This document shows, in pieces, positions 1-9,820 of a DNA stretch of 64,000 bases (its first letter is position 1; every line of letters begins with the position of its first letter). A program made the position numbers and the translations under genes. The stretch covers positions 124,001 through 188,000 of the forward strand of contig MU008200.1 in NCBI GenBank assembly GCA_010909165.1, written 5' to 3'. Origin of the DNA: Anthoceros angustus. Its lineage: Eukaryota > Streptophyta > Anthocerotopsida > Anthocerotales > Anthocerotaceae. The notes beneath the pieces are model-generated. The model worked only from the letters and a program-made list of their open reading frames with translations. It had not been told where the DNA came from and ran no database searches.

Positions 1-785
1 AGGAAGGTCTTTCGGCCCTTAGGCCTTATATGACATCGGAGGAATACAAACGGTGGGAAGCTTTCTGGGTGGACCAACAAGAGATTGTTGTTATTGTTCG
101 AACAACATTGGGCTCGTCTTCAAAGATCCTTGGAAGTGGTATTCGAGGTCCAAAGTAAAAGTAATGCCAGTGGAAGAAGGTCATGTTCATTGCCCAAATT
201 TTGACAGACACGCTATGCACCATTTTGATTAGTGCGTACACTCCTCAGCCAGAGGTGAAGATATTGAGTGAAGTTCAGGACTTCAGGTCATATGTTTGGC
301 CAATCGGGCAAGGGCAAGGTGGACACGCATACAAGGCGGCGGTGAAACAATTAAACAACCTGTCTCACCAGCAGCAATTCAAAATTACGAGAGAAGCCAA
401 AGGTGACCGTGGGTTTGTTACTGTCATCAGGAGCAAGCAATATTCTACATCAGCCCATTGGGAGACAGAGGCGGGTTGGAGTTTTAACATTTGTGCCTTT
501 GGACACAATGGCGACTCCATAGCCCCTCGGTCAAGGGATAGAAAAGGAAAGTTAAGCCTTATCACCTACCGATGGTGTGGCTCATTTGAAGGAAGGTCTT
601 TCGGCCCTTAGGCCTTATATGACATCGGAGGAATACAAACGGTGGGAAGCTTTCTGGGTGGACCAACAAGAGATTGTTGTTATTGTTCAGAACAACATTG
701 GGCTCGTCCTTCAGCATCCTTGGAAGTGGTATTCGAGGTCCAAAGTAAAAGTAACAGCCCACAGGGAAGAAGGTCATGTTCATTG
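1..785 (+). repeat. Direct duplication in gypsy gag region
   Basis: Bases 1-196 recur at about 590-785 (offset 589), beginning with the same AGGAAGGTCTTTCGGCCC string. Both copies encode gag-like peptide (MTSEEYKRWEAFWVDQQ). The upstream copy differs by several 1-4 base deletions, for example TTGTTCGAAC against TTGTTCAGAAC, so its frame is lost early. Between the copies is an open stretch (183-611) of about 140 codons containing ...QFKITREAKGDRGFV... that I do not recognise. The duplication may be a broken internal tandem repeat of the retroelement or an assembly effect. Confidence 0.8.
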
Positions 786-1100
786 CAGTTCCAGCCGACA
801 GGGACACGCACAACAGACCATTTTGGATTGGGAAGGTCCCTCAACAACGCTTCCTGTAATAAAGCTTCATCAGGAAGGCGCAGAGGGGATGCGCTATAGT
901 TCACGACCAGTTTCACCAGGACCGTGGAGGCCGGATCCTTCACAACGTCCAATGTCTGCTCGTGGATGTTGTTTTAACTGGAATGCCGGTCACTATGCGA
1001 TGATCGAACCTCGGCGGTAGGCTATGTGCCCTTCGCTGTATGCAAAGAATTGGGGCACAAAGTGGGAGATCCAAGGTGCCTGTGAGTGTTACGTACTGTG
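577..1100 (+). pseudogene. Ty3/gypsy Gag C-terminal part with degenerate zinc knuckles
   Basis: An open frame 577-1020 ends at CCFNWNAGHYAMIEPRR, which has the spacing of a CCHC nucleocapsid knuckle but with Trp in place of the second Cys. A second knuckle-like string (CKELGHKVGDPRC) lies just downstream in another frame, around 1040-1085. Two CCHC knuckles are typical of the nucleocapsid end of plant Ty3/gypsy Gag, which binds the genomic RNA in virus-like particles. The stop at 1018-1020 and the frame change make this non-functional. The protease and RT that follow on the same strand support the assignment. Confidence 0.6.
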
Positions 1101-1892
1101 CCTATACGGCCAGGAGTCAGAATCACCGAACCAGCAACGGAGACAATCCCCATCAACACGGAGACGGCCATCGCGGTAGCTAACACGCCGGTGTTGACGG
1201 TGGAGGCGGAAGAAGAAGAAGAACCACAAGAGGCTTTGCAGGTCTACTCAGGGATTGTGGAAGAAGGATATGCAGGAGAAGTAAGTGATGGAGAAGATCC
1301 CTTGGTGGCTAGGGTCACCACACGATCCGAAAGGCGAGAGAAGGAACGAAGGGTAGACCGACGGAAGGAGAAGACAGACAAGAAGAAGAGGAAGGTGCGC
1401 GAGGATTCACCTTGGCCACCTGAGACGAGACAAGGGACACCTGATCCGGTGTTGGAGGAGAATGACTGGACGAAGGAGAGTCCAGAGGTTACGAGGCGAG
1501 AGGAGGCTGAACCACTCGCGGAGGGAGGTGGAGACCCTACGTTTCCACCAGACATCAGCAAGGAAGTTGCTGTGATGTTGGAAGATGAACTGAGGAGGCT
1601 GACTCAGCGACCGAAAAGGGTCTCTTTTGCTGAATCTGCAGTGAGTGACCCGGTGGAAGACAAGAAGCAGGCGCAAGGAGAGGCGCCGAGTGAGGAACAA
1701 CCAAGAGAGGGCGTTGTTGCGCCACTCGCTAGTAGTGAGACCGCAAGAGGGGTTCTAGCATCAAAGATTTCTAGCTTTGCTGATGCGCTACTTGATCAAG
1801 AGTTTGTAGTGAGCTTGAGACAGCTCTTGGCGGTGAGTCCAAGATCGAGGAAGATCGTGAAGGAGGCGATACGGGGATACCAGAGCCACTAG
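1086..1892 (+). pseudogene. Charged linker between Gag and protease of gypsy element
   Basis: This 268-codon open frame is rich in Glu, Lys and Arg: an acidic run (EAEEEEEPQEA) near residue 45 is followed by a basic segment (RRKEKTDKKKRKVRED) near residue 95. It lies between the degenerate zinc knuckles and the protease. No catalytic motif is visible. Such low-complexity linkers are common between the Gag and Pro domains of plant gypsy polyproteins. It is the longest intact frame of this element. Its initiation codon is arbitrary because the original polyprotein start would lie upstream, beyond frameshifts. Confidence 0.5.
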
Positions 1893-1972
1893 AGGTAAGG
1901 AGCATGCAAGTGGAAGTTAACGCGTGGAGCTGGTTGATTGTGGAGCCCCGAGATTGAGATTGAGATAGCGGG

Positions 1973-2287
1973 GTGTTTAGTGCCGATGTCCCTTTGGACA
2001 CGGGATCTGGAGTGAATTTGATGACCAAGAGACAAAGACATCGACTTGGGTTTACGAATTCATCCCATTCGTGTCTTCACGAATGGCGGACTGCACCAAG
2101 AGAAAGCCTTTGGGGTGCCGCAGAACATCCCCACGGTGATTGGAGGTATTACCTTCAATCGACCTACATTGTGATGAGACCGATTCTGGACTTGGGGTAC
2201 AAGGTACTTCTTGGGAGGCCGTGGTCAGATGGGACAGGCATCTTTGATTTTGGGAGGCGTGGAGTTACTTGTGTCGAGCTTTCATAG
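1973..2287 (+). pseudogene. Ty3/gypsy aspartic protease
   Basis: The frame contains PLDTGSGVNLM, the DTG(A/S) active-site loop of retropepsins, near residue 8. The C-terminal YKVLLGRPW motif typical of gypsy proteases follows near residue 80 and is followed by FDFG. The middle is frame-disturbed, since the part corresponding to the conserved central strands reads better in another frame between about 2095 and 2180. The family processes the Gag-Pol polyprotein during particle maturation. Its place between the Gag linker and RT agrees with the standard order. The downstream edge is overrun by a foreign 48-base segment. Confidence 0.65.
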
Positions 2288-2324
2288 GGTTAGTCGGCTA
2301 TTACAGGAGATTCACAAAGATTTT
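2277..2324 (+). repeat. Ectopic copy of RT-end segment inside protease-RT spacer
   Basis: The string GAGCTTTCATAGGGTTAGTC and its continuation to AAAGATTTT is the same as 3509-3559, which encodes the conserved IGLVGYYRRFI motif at the end of the RT domain, apart from a small deletion. Here it is displaced about 1.2 kb upstream, directly behind the protease, where no gypsy polyprotein has this motif. It reads as a short internal patch from elsewhere in the same element. Confidence 0.8.
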
Positions 2325-2688
2325 CTAGCTTTCGTATCGTGGAGCAGATCACCTTACGAAGGGGAGACCGAGTCTCCACGAGATACACTTCGTGAGCACG
2401 GGCAGAGTTCGTCCGGAGTAATTTGGCTTACCAAGGACCAGCCAAAGCAGTCGATATGGTGTATGGGGGACAGGGGATCCCATGTTTTCATCTTGACGTC
2501 GGAGGAAGAAGATTTTGCGGGAGGATGAGGAGCACCGAGAGGGTGCCGCCTTTTGAAGGGTCACGCCACGATCACGACTTTCCGGAGGAAGGATCAGCAC
2601 GAGTGTGGGCGTGAGCCGAAGGAGTTTATGTAGACCACGCGATGGAGGACATGGAGTTGAAGCCGCAAAAGTGTGAAAGTTTCCAAGT

Positions 2689-3620
2689 ATCTCACCGGAG
2701 CAAGAGGAGTTGAAGGCCTTACTAAGGAAGTACATAGATGTATTTGCCTTTAAGGTCACTGATATGACTGGGATTCCTGAAGAGCTAGGAATCCATCGCA
2801 TTGACCTCAAGGAGGGAAGCACGCCAGTTCGAGTGAAGCAGTACCGTCTCAATCCCAAGTACTCCATGGTTGTGAAGGACCAATTGGACCAGTACTTAGA
2901 GGCGGGGTGATTTATCCGGTTCTCACCAGCGAATGGGTGGCGCCCATCGTGGTGGTTCCCAAGAAGCAACAAGGCAAGGTTCGTGTTTGTCAAGATTTCA
3001 GGAGGCTCAACGAAGCAACGAAGAAGGACCACCATCCACTACCCTTCATGGATAGCGTTTTGGACACGGTGGCGGGTCATGAAATGTACAGCTTCCTAGA
3101 TGGCTATTCTGGTTACAATCAAATCACGCTACGCAAGGAGGATCAAGACAAGACCACTTTCACCACGGATTGGGGGACGTTTGCCTACGCCAAGCTTCCA
3201 TTCGGACTGCAATGCCCCTGCAACTTTCCAACGAGTGGTAAACAGTATCTTTAGAGATTTTCTTCGCAAGTTCATGGAAGTGTTTCTTGACGATTTTGTG
3301 TCTTTGGGAGGCAACACTCACATTGGGAACATCCGGGCGGTGTTTTCAACGCGTGAGACCAACCTAAAACTTCACCAGGAAGTGTTTTTCGGGATGACGG
3401 AGGGATTCTCCTCGCTCATCGAAGTTTCAAAGACGAGGACTCCAAGTGGACATGGAGAAAGTCAAGGTGATCACAGAGATGGATGCACCTCAGACAGTCA
3501 GACAGGTCAGAGCTTTCATAGGGTTAGTCGGCTATTACAGGAGATTCATCAAAGATTTTGCCAAGAAGGCAGCCGTCCTAACCCAGCTCACGAAGAAGGA
3601 TGTAGCATTTGAGTGGACAA
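2689..3620 (+). pseudogene. Ty3/gypsy reverse transcriptase
   Basis: RT is spread over three frames. 2710-2910 carries the N-terminal part (GIHRIDLKEGSTPVRVKQYR). 2907-3254 carries VAPIVVVPKKQQGKVRVCQDFRRLN, with fingers motifs and SFLDGYSGYNQI (motif A, catalytic Asp). From about 3255 another frame gives MEVFLDDF, where the usual YxDD of motif C appears as FLDD. The C-terminal IGLVGYYRRFIKDF is at 3509-3555. The enzyme would copy the element RNA into DNA. The frameshifts near 2907 and 3220 and the lost segments rule out activity. Confidence 0.85.
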
Positions 3621-4181
3621 CGGAAAGAGGAATCATTTCAGCAACTAAAGAGGAGTTTGGTGGAGACACCCACCTTGAGACCACCAAATTGGGAGCAGCC
3701 ATTTCATGTGTACGTGGATGCAGATGCGCTTGGGGCTATTCGAGCCGAAGGACTAAGAGAAGAGGGATCATCCTATCTTCTACGCGGCAGCATTGATCGA
3801 CGCGAGAGAAATTACTCTACGATCGAGAGGGAGGCGTTGGGAATCATCTACGCATGCAAGAAGTTTCGCCACTACCTCTTGGCCTGCAAGGTAACCTTCC
3901 ACGTTGATCATTTTGCGCTGAAGTACCTAGTGAACAAGCCGGATTTGTCGGGAAGAATTGCTCGATGGATTCTTTTGCTGCAAGAGTTTGATTTTGATGT
4001 TGAGACGCGAGCGGGTAAGAGACACATCAACGCGGATTTCATCTCGAGGTTGAGAACAACTGGAAAGGTCCGGGAGACGGACGATAGGTTTCCTGACGAG
4101 GAGTTGGTCGCGACAGTCCGACCAGAGGATGAAGAGGAAGTTCGATCGACTTTGTTGGGCCGATTCGCACCAAGATGGTAG
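3609..4181 (+). pseudogene. Ty3/gypsy RNase H
   Basis: The frame contains FHVYVDADALGAI (first catalytic Asp), NYSTIEREALGIIYACKKFR (Glu) and VTFHVDHFALKYL (second Asp), the three-residue core of retroelement RNase H. It ends in ...KRHINADFISRL, the usual closing motif before the integrase. The domain degrades the RNA strand of the RNA-DNA hybrid. It follows RT directly as expected for Ty3/gypsy. The His/Asp of the last motif appears in the form NADFISR. The frame is intact over about 190 codons, the best-preserved domain of this element. Confidence 0.85.
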
Positions 4182-4512
4182 AGGCGAGGCGACAAGGAAG
4201 GATGACTGGAGGACGTGCCATGAGTCCTCAACCAAGATCGTGAAGGCGCAGAGGAAGTTCGATCGACTTCGGTGGACAATCGGAGAGACGCCTAACGACG
4301 AGATAGCGGCAATGCGAGAATCGTGGAGGACGTGCCATGAGTCCTCAACCAAGATCGCAAGGAGCCGTGGCTCCACAAGGCGCAACGCCGCTGTTTCAAG
4401 GGATAGAGAAGGGCGACGTGCAAGGCGCTTGCTAATGGAGAAGTTCAAGATTCCGGAGTTAGGAATCATGCCCAATGGATTGAGTAGGGAAGGACGAGCT
4501 TTTTCTTCATAA
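4129..4512 (+). repeat. Rearranged linker with internal 117-bp duplication and integrase patch
   Basis: GAGGAAGTTCGATCGACTT occurs at 4134 and again at 4251, and GGACGTGCCATGAGTCCTCA at 4211 and 4328, giving a period of about 117 bases. Bases 4149-4205 also match the integrase region 4831-4936 with the middle missing (TTGTTGGGCCGATTCGC joined to ACCAAGATGGTAGAGGCGAG). The segment therefore seems to be a patchwork of copies from the element itself, placed between RNase H and integrase. Confidence 0.7.
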
Positions 4513-4519
4513 GGTAGCC

Positions 4520-5653
4520 TCATCGCTTGAGGAATGGAATCTTGTACAAGATGGGGGCGGATGAGAAGATACGAAGGTGTCTGGAGCCTCGAGAGGCAGT
4601 TTTGGTGATTGAGGCTTTACATGCGGAGGAGGCAGGAGGTCATTACTCTGTACAGGTCACGATTAAGAAGATTTTGGATACAGACTTTTGGTGGACTACC
4701 ATGCAACGTGATGTTTGGGATTCTATTAGGAGATGCAACGCATGTCAGCGTGTAGGGAGGCCGACACTGTCCACACAGAGGCCACTGACCTACATTCTGC
4801 CACTCGCTCCTTTTGAGAAGTGGGGGATCGACTTTGTTGGGCCGATTCGCCCACCTACCGTGGACTCAAGCAATACATATTGGTGGCCACCGACATCGCA
4901 CCAAGATGGTAGAGGCGAGGCGACAAGGAAGGATGACGCCCGGCAGTAAAATTTTGTTTGAGAACATCATCACAGTATGGTTGTCCCTTGAGTTGGTGAG
5001 TGACCGAGGAACTCACTTCTTGAACATCCATTGAGTCGTTGACCAGCTACTTCAACATACGACACCGCAAGACAACGCCTTACAACCCAAGGCAAATGGC
5101 CTCACGAGAAGACCAACGGATTGGGTACCATTTTGACTAAGGTGATCACACATGTATGATCGACACGAAGCTTCATTCAACACTTTGGGCATATCGGACA
5201 GCTGAGAAGGTAACCACGAAACGAACGCCCTACTATCTGACCTACGGGATGTCACCAGTGTTACCAATTGAGTTTGAGATTCCAACACATCGAATCATGG
5301 AGGACGTAAGGATGACTGTGGAGGACAGTCAAACAGCGCGATTGGAGGCTTTCGCGACTTATGAGGAGGACCGAGAAGAGGCACTTGAGGAGACCTACAA
5401 GATCCAAGAACAACGGAAGCATCGACATGACGGGAAGCTTCGAAAGAGAGAAGTGATTGTGGCTGGAGATTTGGTGTTGCTGTATGACAGCCGATACTTA
5501 GATTTTCCAGGAAAGTTGAGATTGAGGTGGATGGGACCCTACAAGGTTGAGGAGGTGTATGAGAATGGGTCTGTCCAGCTGCGAGTCTTGGATGGAGACC
5601 TCCTGCCAACGCGAGTGAATGGCTGGAAGGTCAAGAAGTATTTTCAGCCTTGA
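4520..5653 (+). pseudogene. Ty3/gypsy integrase
   Basis: 4527-4949 holds the HHCC zinc-binding domain (ALHAEEAGGHY ... RRCNACQRVGRP) and the first DDE aspartate in EKWGIDFVGPI. The second aspartate appears in LVSDRGTHFLNI (about 4995-5030). The region of the catalytic glutamate (5095-5125) is out of frame. 5156-5653 is the C-terminal domain, with GDLVLLYDSR and LRWMGPYKVEEVYENGSVQL, a typical plant gypsy SH3-like tail ending in WKVKKYFQP. The enzyme inserts the cDNA into chromosomes. Frame changes near 4940 and 5110 inactivate it. Confidence 0.85.
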
Positions 5654-5681
5654 GTCCTGTTGTTTGCAGGGACGCAAACAA

Positions 5682-6420
5682 GTGGGAAGGGGGGCATGTG
5701 GAACGCCAAATTTTGGGTCCACGGTTGGAAGAGGGGCGGATGCCTCTTAGTTTTGTTCATATTAGTTAGGTTTTATTTTTCTTTTTTTTCTTTTTCTCAC
5801 CAATGTAACAAGACGGAAGACAAAGAACAAGGAGTGGCAAGTGGAGAAGCAAGGACAGATTTACCCCCGAATCGACGGATGTAAAGGAGGAAAACAGATT
5901 CAAAACGGGTCCAACGGATGTAAAGGACGGAGGTCCGGAGGTCCGGAAAGTTTACGCGAGAGGAAGGTTCGCGGAAGGCCGAACCTGCCAAGAAGGAGGG
6001 CTGGTGCCGGGCCTAGTGGCGGCGGCGCCAGGTCACGCCCCAGTTCAGACAGTCCGGACATGCAGCGGGAGTAAAGTCCTTACTCCAGCTGGAAGACGCG
6101 CGCGCGAGAAGGGTCTTCGCGAGTTGCGGACAGGCGCGCAATTTCCAGACGGTCGAGCGAGCTTGGAGGTGGTGCGCGAGCTGACAGACAGGCGCGCGAA
6201 AGGAGGAAGAGGCGCAACAGCACCAAGGAGGGAGCGCATGCATGCATATATAGAGAAATCGTCCTTGGCGCTCGGAGGAAGAAATCAGGCGCTGTCCTTG
6301 GCCTTCGGTGGTTGAGGAATTCCAAACGTCCGCTGAAAGGGAAAAGGTCCTTGGCCTTCGGACAGGGGAAATTTCGTCCTTGGCCTTTGGGGTGTGGAAA
6401 ATCCTTCCTCACCCTATATA
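5682..6420 (+). mobile_element. Polypurine tract and 3' LTR start of the gypsy element
   Basis: Just after the integrase stop, GTGGGAAGGGGGG (5682-5694) is a polypurine tract, the plus-strand primer of LTR elements. It is followed by CA and TGTGGAACGCC at 5697, a plausible TG start of the LTR. Within the putative LTR a TATA-like GCATATATAG lies near 6243-6252. GC-rich DNA (6000-6240) with many CGCGCG strings precedes it. The 3' end of the LTR is not determined because no second LTR copy is in the window; the matching 5' LTR would be to the left of base 1. Confidence 0.5.
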
Positions 6421-6429
6421 TGTAAGTAG

Positions 6430-7259
6430 AGGGGAGGCTGAGGCAGCTCAAGCCAAGAATGAAGAACTGGAGGCCAAACTCAAGGAGCTGGAGGGAGGAC
6501 AGCCACATGGAGTAAGGAGCGTGAGGAGCTCATGAAGCAAGCAGGAGGCGACCAGCGGTGGAAGGAAGAGGTAGCCCACCGGAGAAAATGATGCATCGCA
6601 TGCCGGTCGTCAGAAGCAACGCCAGCTGATTATGCATGGCAACAAGGGATACCGGAGGCATGGAAGAGAGATGCCGAGAATGTCACTTTACGCCTGCTTG
6701 AGTGAGGTGGCTTGAGAGGGATGCGTTGCAGTAAGATAGCCTCGGAGAGTGGCCGAGGAATTTGATGAGATTTGTTTGAAGGGCCGGAGATGCAGTCCAC
6801 TTACATGCTAGGGTCAACAAGTTCGCCAAGGAGATGCGTTCCTTGTTGACAAGGAAGTTGTTGGGTCCCCACGATGACGATGTGAAGATTTTGGAAGAAT
6901 TGCGACCCTCAACTTCGGAGATTCAGGACTTGGAGAGTGAAATGGATGCAGAAGGCTCAATGTGGGAGGAGCCAATGGAAGAGGAAGAGATTTCCAGCAG
7001 TAGAGTTGGTGGGGTGTCTGCACAGATGAGCCGCACCAACACCCAACCGCCTGGAGGTAATTGCGCGCAGATGTATTACAGAGGCCAAGGCCTCTACAAG
7101 AGCGCCTGCAAGAGGGGTGGCGCCCACCGCCTCAACAACATCGCCGAGACAGTGTGGAGGTTCCCGACGACGAGTGAAGAGATCCTGACAGGGACACCCA
7201 AGCCAAGAGGAGGAAGGCGGTGGTTGGGCACAGCCATGCCAACACCCAAGAAGAAGTAG
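6430..7259 (+). pseudogene. Coiled-coil / GPHDDD ORF remnant of a non-autonomous LTR element
   Basis: The sequence around 6425-6500 encodes an alanine/glutamate coiled coil (EAAQAKNEELEAKLKELEGG). 6834-7259 is an open frame starting MRSLLTRKLLGPHDDDVK. The same signature with GPHDDD recurs at 54613-54882 next to another coiled coil, so both belong to one element family. Frames between 6540 and 6830 contain stops. No known enzyme motif is present. I infer a Gag-like or accessory protein of a non-autonomous LTR retrotransposon. Confidence 0.5.
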
Positions 7260-7269
7260 GCAAATAGTT

Positions 7270-7460
7270 GGTAGGGAGTGAATGGGTCATTAAGACCCCT
7301 AGGGGTTAGTGGGATTGTTAGGAGGTAGGTTAAGAACCTTTAAGAGGCCACCTACTTAAAACCGTAAGCAACCCCACCTACCCCACCGAGTTAATTAATG
7401 CTAGGGTTTGGGGGAGCTCCTATAAGAGGGGGAGGAGCTCCCATAATAAAATGTCATGCC
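7270..7460 (+). promoter_or_regulatory. LTR-like core promoter with TATA and AATAAA
   Basis: CTCCTATAAGAGGGGGAGGA includes a TATA-like TATAAG at 7421-7426. AATAAA follows at 7445-7450, and then TGTCATGCCTTGC. The compact arrangement of TATA about 20 bases ahead of a polyadenylation signal is usual for short LTRs. A closely similar string (CCTCCTATAAGAGGAGGAGG, then TATCATGTCTTGC) sits at 55630-55677 behind the related ORF, supporting a shared LTR family. The exact LTR limits are not visible. Confidence 0.45.
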
Positions 7461-7790
7461 TTGCTCTCCTGACTGTGTGTGCTTGTCTTGCTACACAAGC
7501 GTGCGTGCCGACCGTGTGAGGGTGCATGGTGTCTGGTAGGGTCTTGAGGTGCGGTGACCAGGGTGAGGGCGGGGCCCAAACCTTTCTTTCTGGAGGTAGC
7601 AGCTGGGTAGCGTTGAGGTGAGGGCGGCATTGTGGTTGCGAACGCATGGCTGATCGAAGGAAGACCCCTAGCAAAATCCAAAGACGCGGACGCCACTTGC
7701 CAAATGTCCGCCTAGGTCCGTGAGGGCAATGCCCTATGATCTGAGGCAGTTGCTGGGAGGCCAGGAGGGCGCCCAGGGCTGATAGTTAGC

Positions 7791-8025
7791 TAGGAAGAGT
7801 GGAAGAGGTAGATTAGAGAAGAGAGGAGAAGAGAGGAGAAAAGAGAGAAAAGAGAAAAGAAAAGAGAGAGCGAGAGAGCGAGAGAGTGAGAGCGAGAGAG
7901 GACGAGAGAGGAGCTAGAGAGGATAGGGAGCAAGAGAGGAGAAGGAAGGAGCAAGAGAGAAAAGAGAAAAAGACAAAAAGAGAAGAGAGGAGGACGAAAC
8001 CTAGAAAAGAGAGGGAAGGTGGAAT
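7791..8025 (+). repeat. Long polypurine (GA-rich) tract
   Basis: For about 230 bases the plus strand is almost only A and G, built from GAGAGGA, AAAGAGA and GAGAGCGAGAGA units with only scattered C and T. It lies behind the putative LTR of the second element. Such tracts can form triplex (H-DNA) structures. No coding function is apparent. Confidence 0.85.
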
Positions 8026-8262
8026 TTCAAGGGTCAGGATAAGAGCTTGAGGGGCGGCCCCAAATTTGTCATGAGAAGGGTCTTAGGGAGTGTAGGAGGC
8101 TGGTGGGAGGATTGCCCATCAGACGGTGATTTGGGTCCCAAGGTCGCCCTATGATGGCGGTGCCTCTCGACGTGGTCCAGGCAGTCATCGCGCGAGGGTA
8201 GTGTGACTTACCGAGGTGGGTCACCGCAAGGCGGTAGGAGGCGGTTAGTCGGTCCGGCGCTG

Positions 8263-8735
8263 TGCGGGAGTCGAGAGTCGAGAGAGGTCGGTCGGGGCGC
8301 ACCTCCATCCAGGTGCGGGAAGGGCTCCCCACTCCTTCGTGGGAGCAGAAACCCTCACTGCAAGCGGTGGATGGCCGGTGAGGGTTCCGGGGTCCGGGAA
8401 CCTCCCACCACAGGTCGGAGTCGAGAGGTCAATGAGGGCGCACCCTCCATCCGTGCGGGAAGGGCTCCCCACTCCTTGATGGGAATGAAACCCTCTTTAC
8501 GAACCGGCAAGCTGGGATAAGTGTGGCCATCTGGTGAGGGTTCCGGGGTCCCGGAACCTCCCACCAGAGGTCGGTAGAGTCGGAGGTCAATCGTGAGAGG
8601 CGCACCCTCCGCTCCGCGGGAAGGGCTCCCCACTCCTTCGTGGAATGAAACCCTCATGCTGAGCGGTGGGATAAGTGTGGCCGCTACAGGGCTGAGGGTT
8701 CCGGGGGTCCCGGGAACCTCCCACCACAAGGTGCC
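8263..8735 (+). repeat. GC-rich tandem repeat of about 155 bp with a palindrome
   Basis: Three imperfect copies and part of a fourth share GGGAAGGGCTCCCCACTCCTT, a string AATGAAACCCTC, and a palindromic GGTTCCGGGGTCCCGGAACC (8388, 8541 and 8697 approximately). The copies differ mainly by small gaps. The repeat may belong to the internal non-coding part of the LTR element. Open frames through it on both strands have proline- and glycine-rich translations and look incidental. Confidence 0.7.
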
Positions 8736-9019
8736 AAACAATTGTGGTAGGACCTCAAGGATGCTGGTTACAAAGATGATAATTTGGATGTTAAGATTTT
8801 GATTTGATGTCTTTGCAAGTTTTGATTGTCCTCCCATTTGAACTCTGTTTTTTGGATTTGCCATAGGAGCCATAATACTGGCATTGGAGTGCAAGCAAGT
8901 GGACGATGACGGCTGGTTTTTGGACAATTTGGTGCCTAGATTGAAGCCCGGGTTAAGTGAGGATCTTTCTCCTCTGTAGTTCTTATAGAAGTTCTTTCAA
9001 GTCTGTTTGTGTAAAGTAT

Positions 9020-9461
9020 GTCGTCGTAAAGTGCGTTGTACCCACACCGAGATGTCTCAAACTTAGATGTTGTAATTCGTTTTGCAACTGGGATATTGTA
9101 AATGGTTTTGTAAAACTGGTCGTTGTAAAGTGCGTTGTGGGATATTGTAAATGGTTTTGTAGAACTGGTCGTTGTAAAGTGCGTTGTACCCACACCGAGA
9201 CGTCTCAAACTTAGATGTTATCATTCCTTTTGCAATTGGGATATTGTAGATGGTTTTGTAAAACTGGTCGTTGTAAAGTGCGATGTACCCACACCGAGAC
9301 GTCTCAAATTTAGATGTTGTAACTCCTTTTGCAATTGGGATATTGTGAATGGTTTTGTAAAACTAGTCGTCGTAAAGTGCGTTGTATCCACACCGAGACG
9401 TCTCAAACTTAGATGTTGTAACTCCTTTTGCAATTGGGATATTGTAAATGGTTTTGTAAAA
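9020..9461 (+). repeat. 99-bp tandem repeat array
   Basis: Four full units and one internally deleted unit (9119-9167) start with GTCGTTGTAAAGTGCGTTGT and contain CACACCGAGACGTCTCAAAC and TTTTGCAATTGGGATATTGT. The period is 99 bases, a multiple of three, so both strands stay open through the array and give repetitive peptides (for example WDIVNGFVKLVVVKC on plus). I read these as by-products of the period. The units share the GTTGTAAA/TTTACAAC theme with the CACTA-like terminus downstream and are probably its subterminal repeats. Confidence 0.8.
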
Positions 9462-9820
9462 GGCGTTGTAAATAGGTGACATGGCAAGGGTTGCTGACTA
9501 GGCGCCACAATGGGCACCACATCATCACATGGTGATGTGGCGATGAGGGCCATGTCATCAAATCATGCCATGTCATCACCTGATGACGTGGCAATGAAGG
9601 GCCATGTGGCAACAACATGTCATGTCATCACTTGGTGATGTGGCGGTGATGTGGCGCCATATAACCACTTTAATGACATGGCGCTGGAACTGGCCATGTC
9701 AGCAATTTTACAATGTCATGAAGCCCTCGGTTTACAACGGCGTTGTTGCGTCGTTTTACAACGCCGCGTTGTAACACCCGTCGTAAAAACCGTTGGAAAA
9801 ACCCTCATTTTCTTGTAGTG
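9020..9820 (-). mobile_element. One end of a CACTA-type DNA transposon
   Basis: TTTTCTTGTAGTG at 9808-9820 is the reverse complement of CACTACAAGAAAA, the classic terminal sequence of plant CACTA (En/Spm-type) elements. Inside it lie GTTTTACAACG and CGTTGTAAC repeats (9728-9795), inverted CATCAC/GTGATG pairs (9505-9650) and the 99-bp array, all fitting the subterminal repeat zone that binds the transposase in this class. No transposase gene and no opposite end are visible, so the left boundary is only the start of the array. The expected 3-bp target duplication would be CTA on the outer side. Confidence 0.6.

Noticed and set aside
9020-9470. CRISPR-like array of regular repeats
   Set aside because: The units are contiguous near-identical 99-mers without distinct spacers, and the setting is a plant nuclear genome.
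8957-9620. Overlapping repetitive open frames on both strands that could be called small proteins
   Set aside because: They follow the 99-bp period of the tandem array, which is divisible by three; the peptides repeat with the unit and have no known motif.
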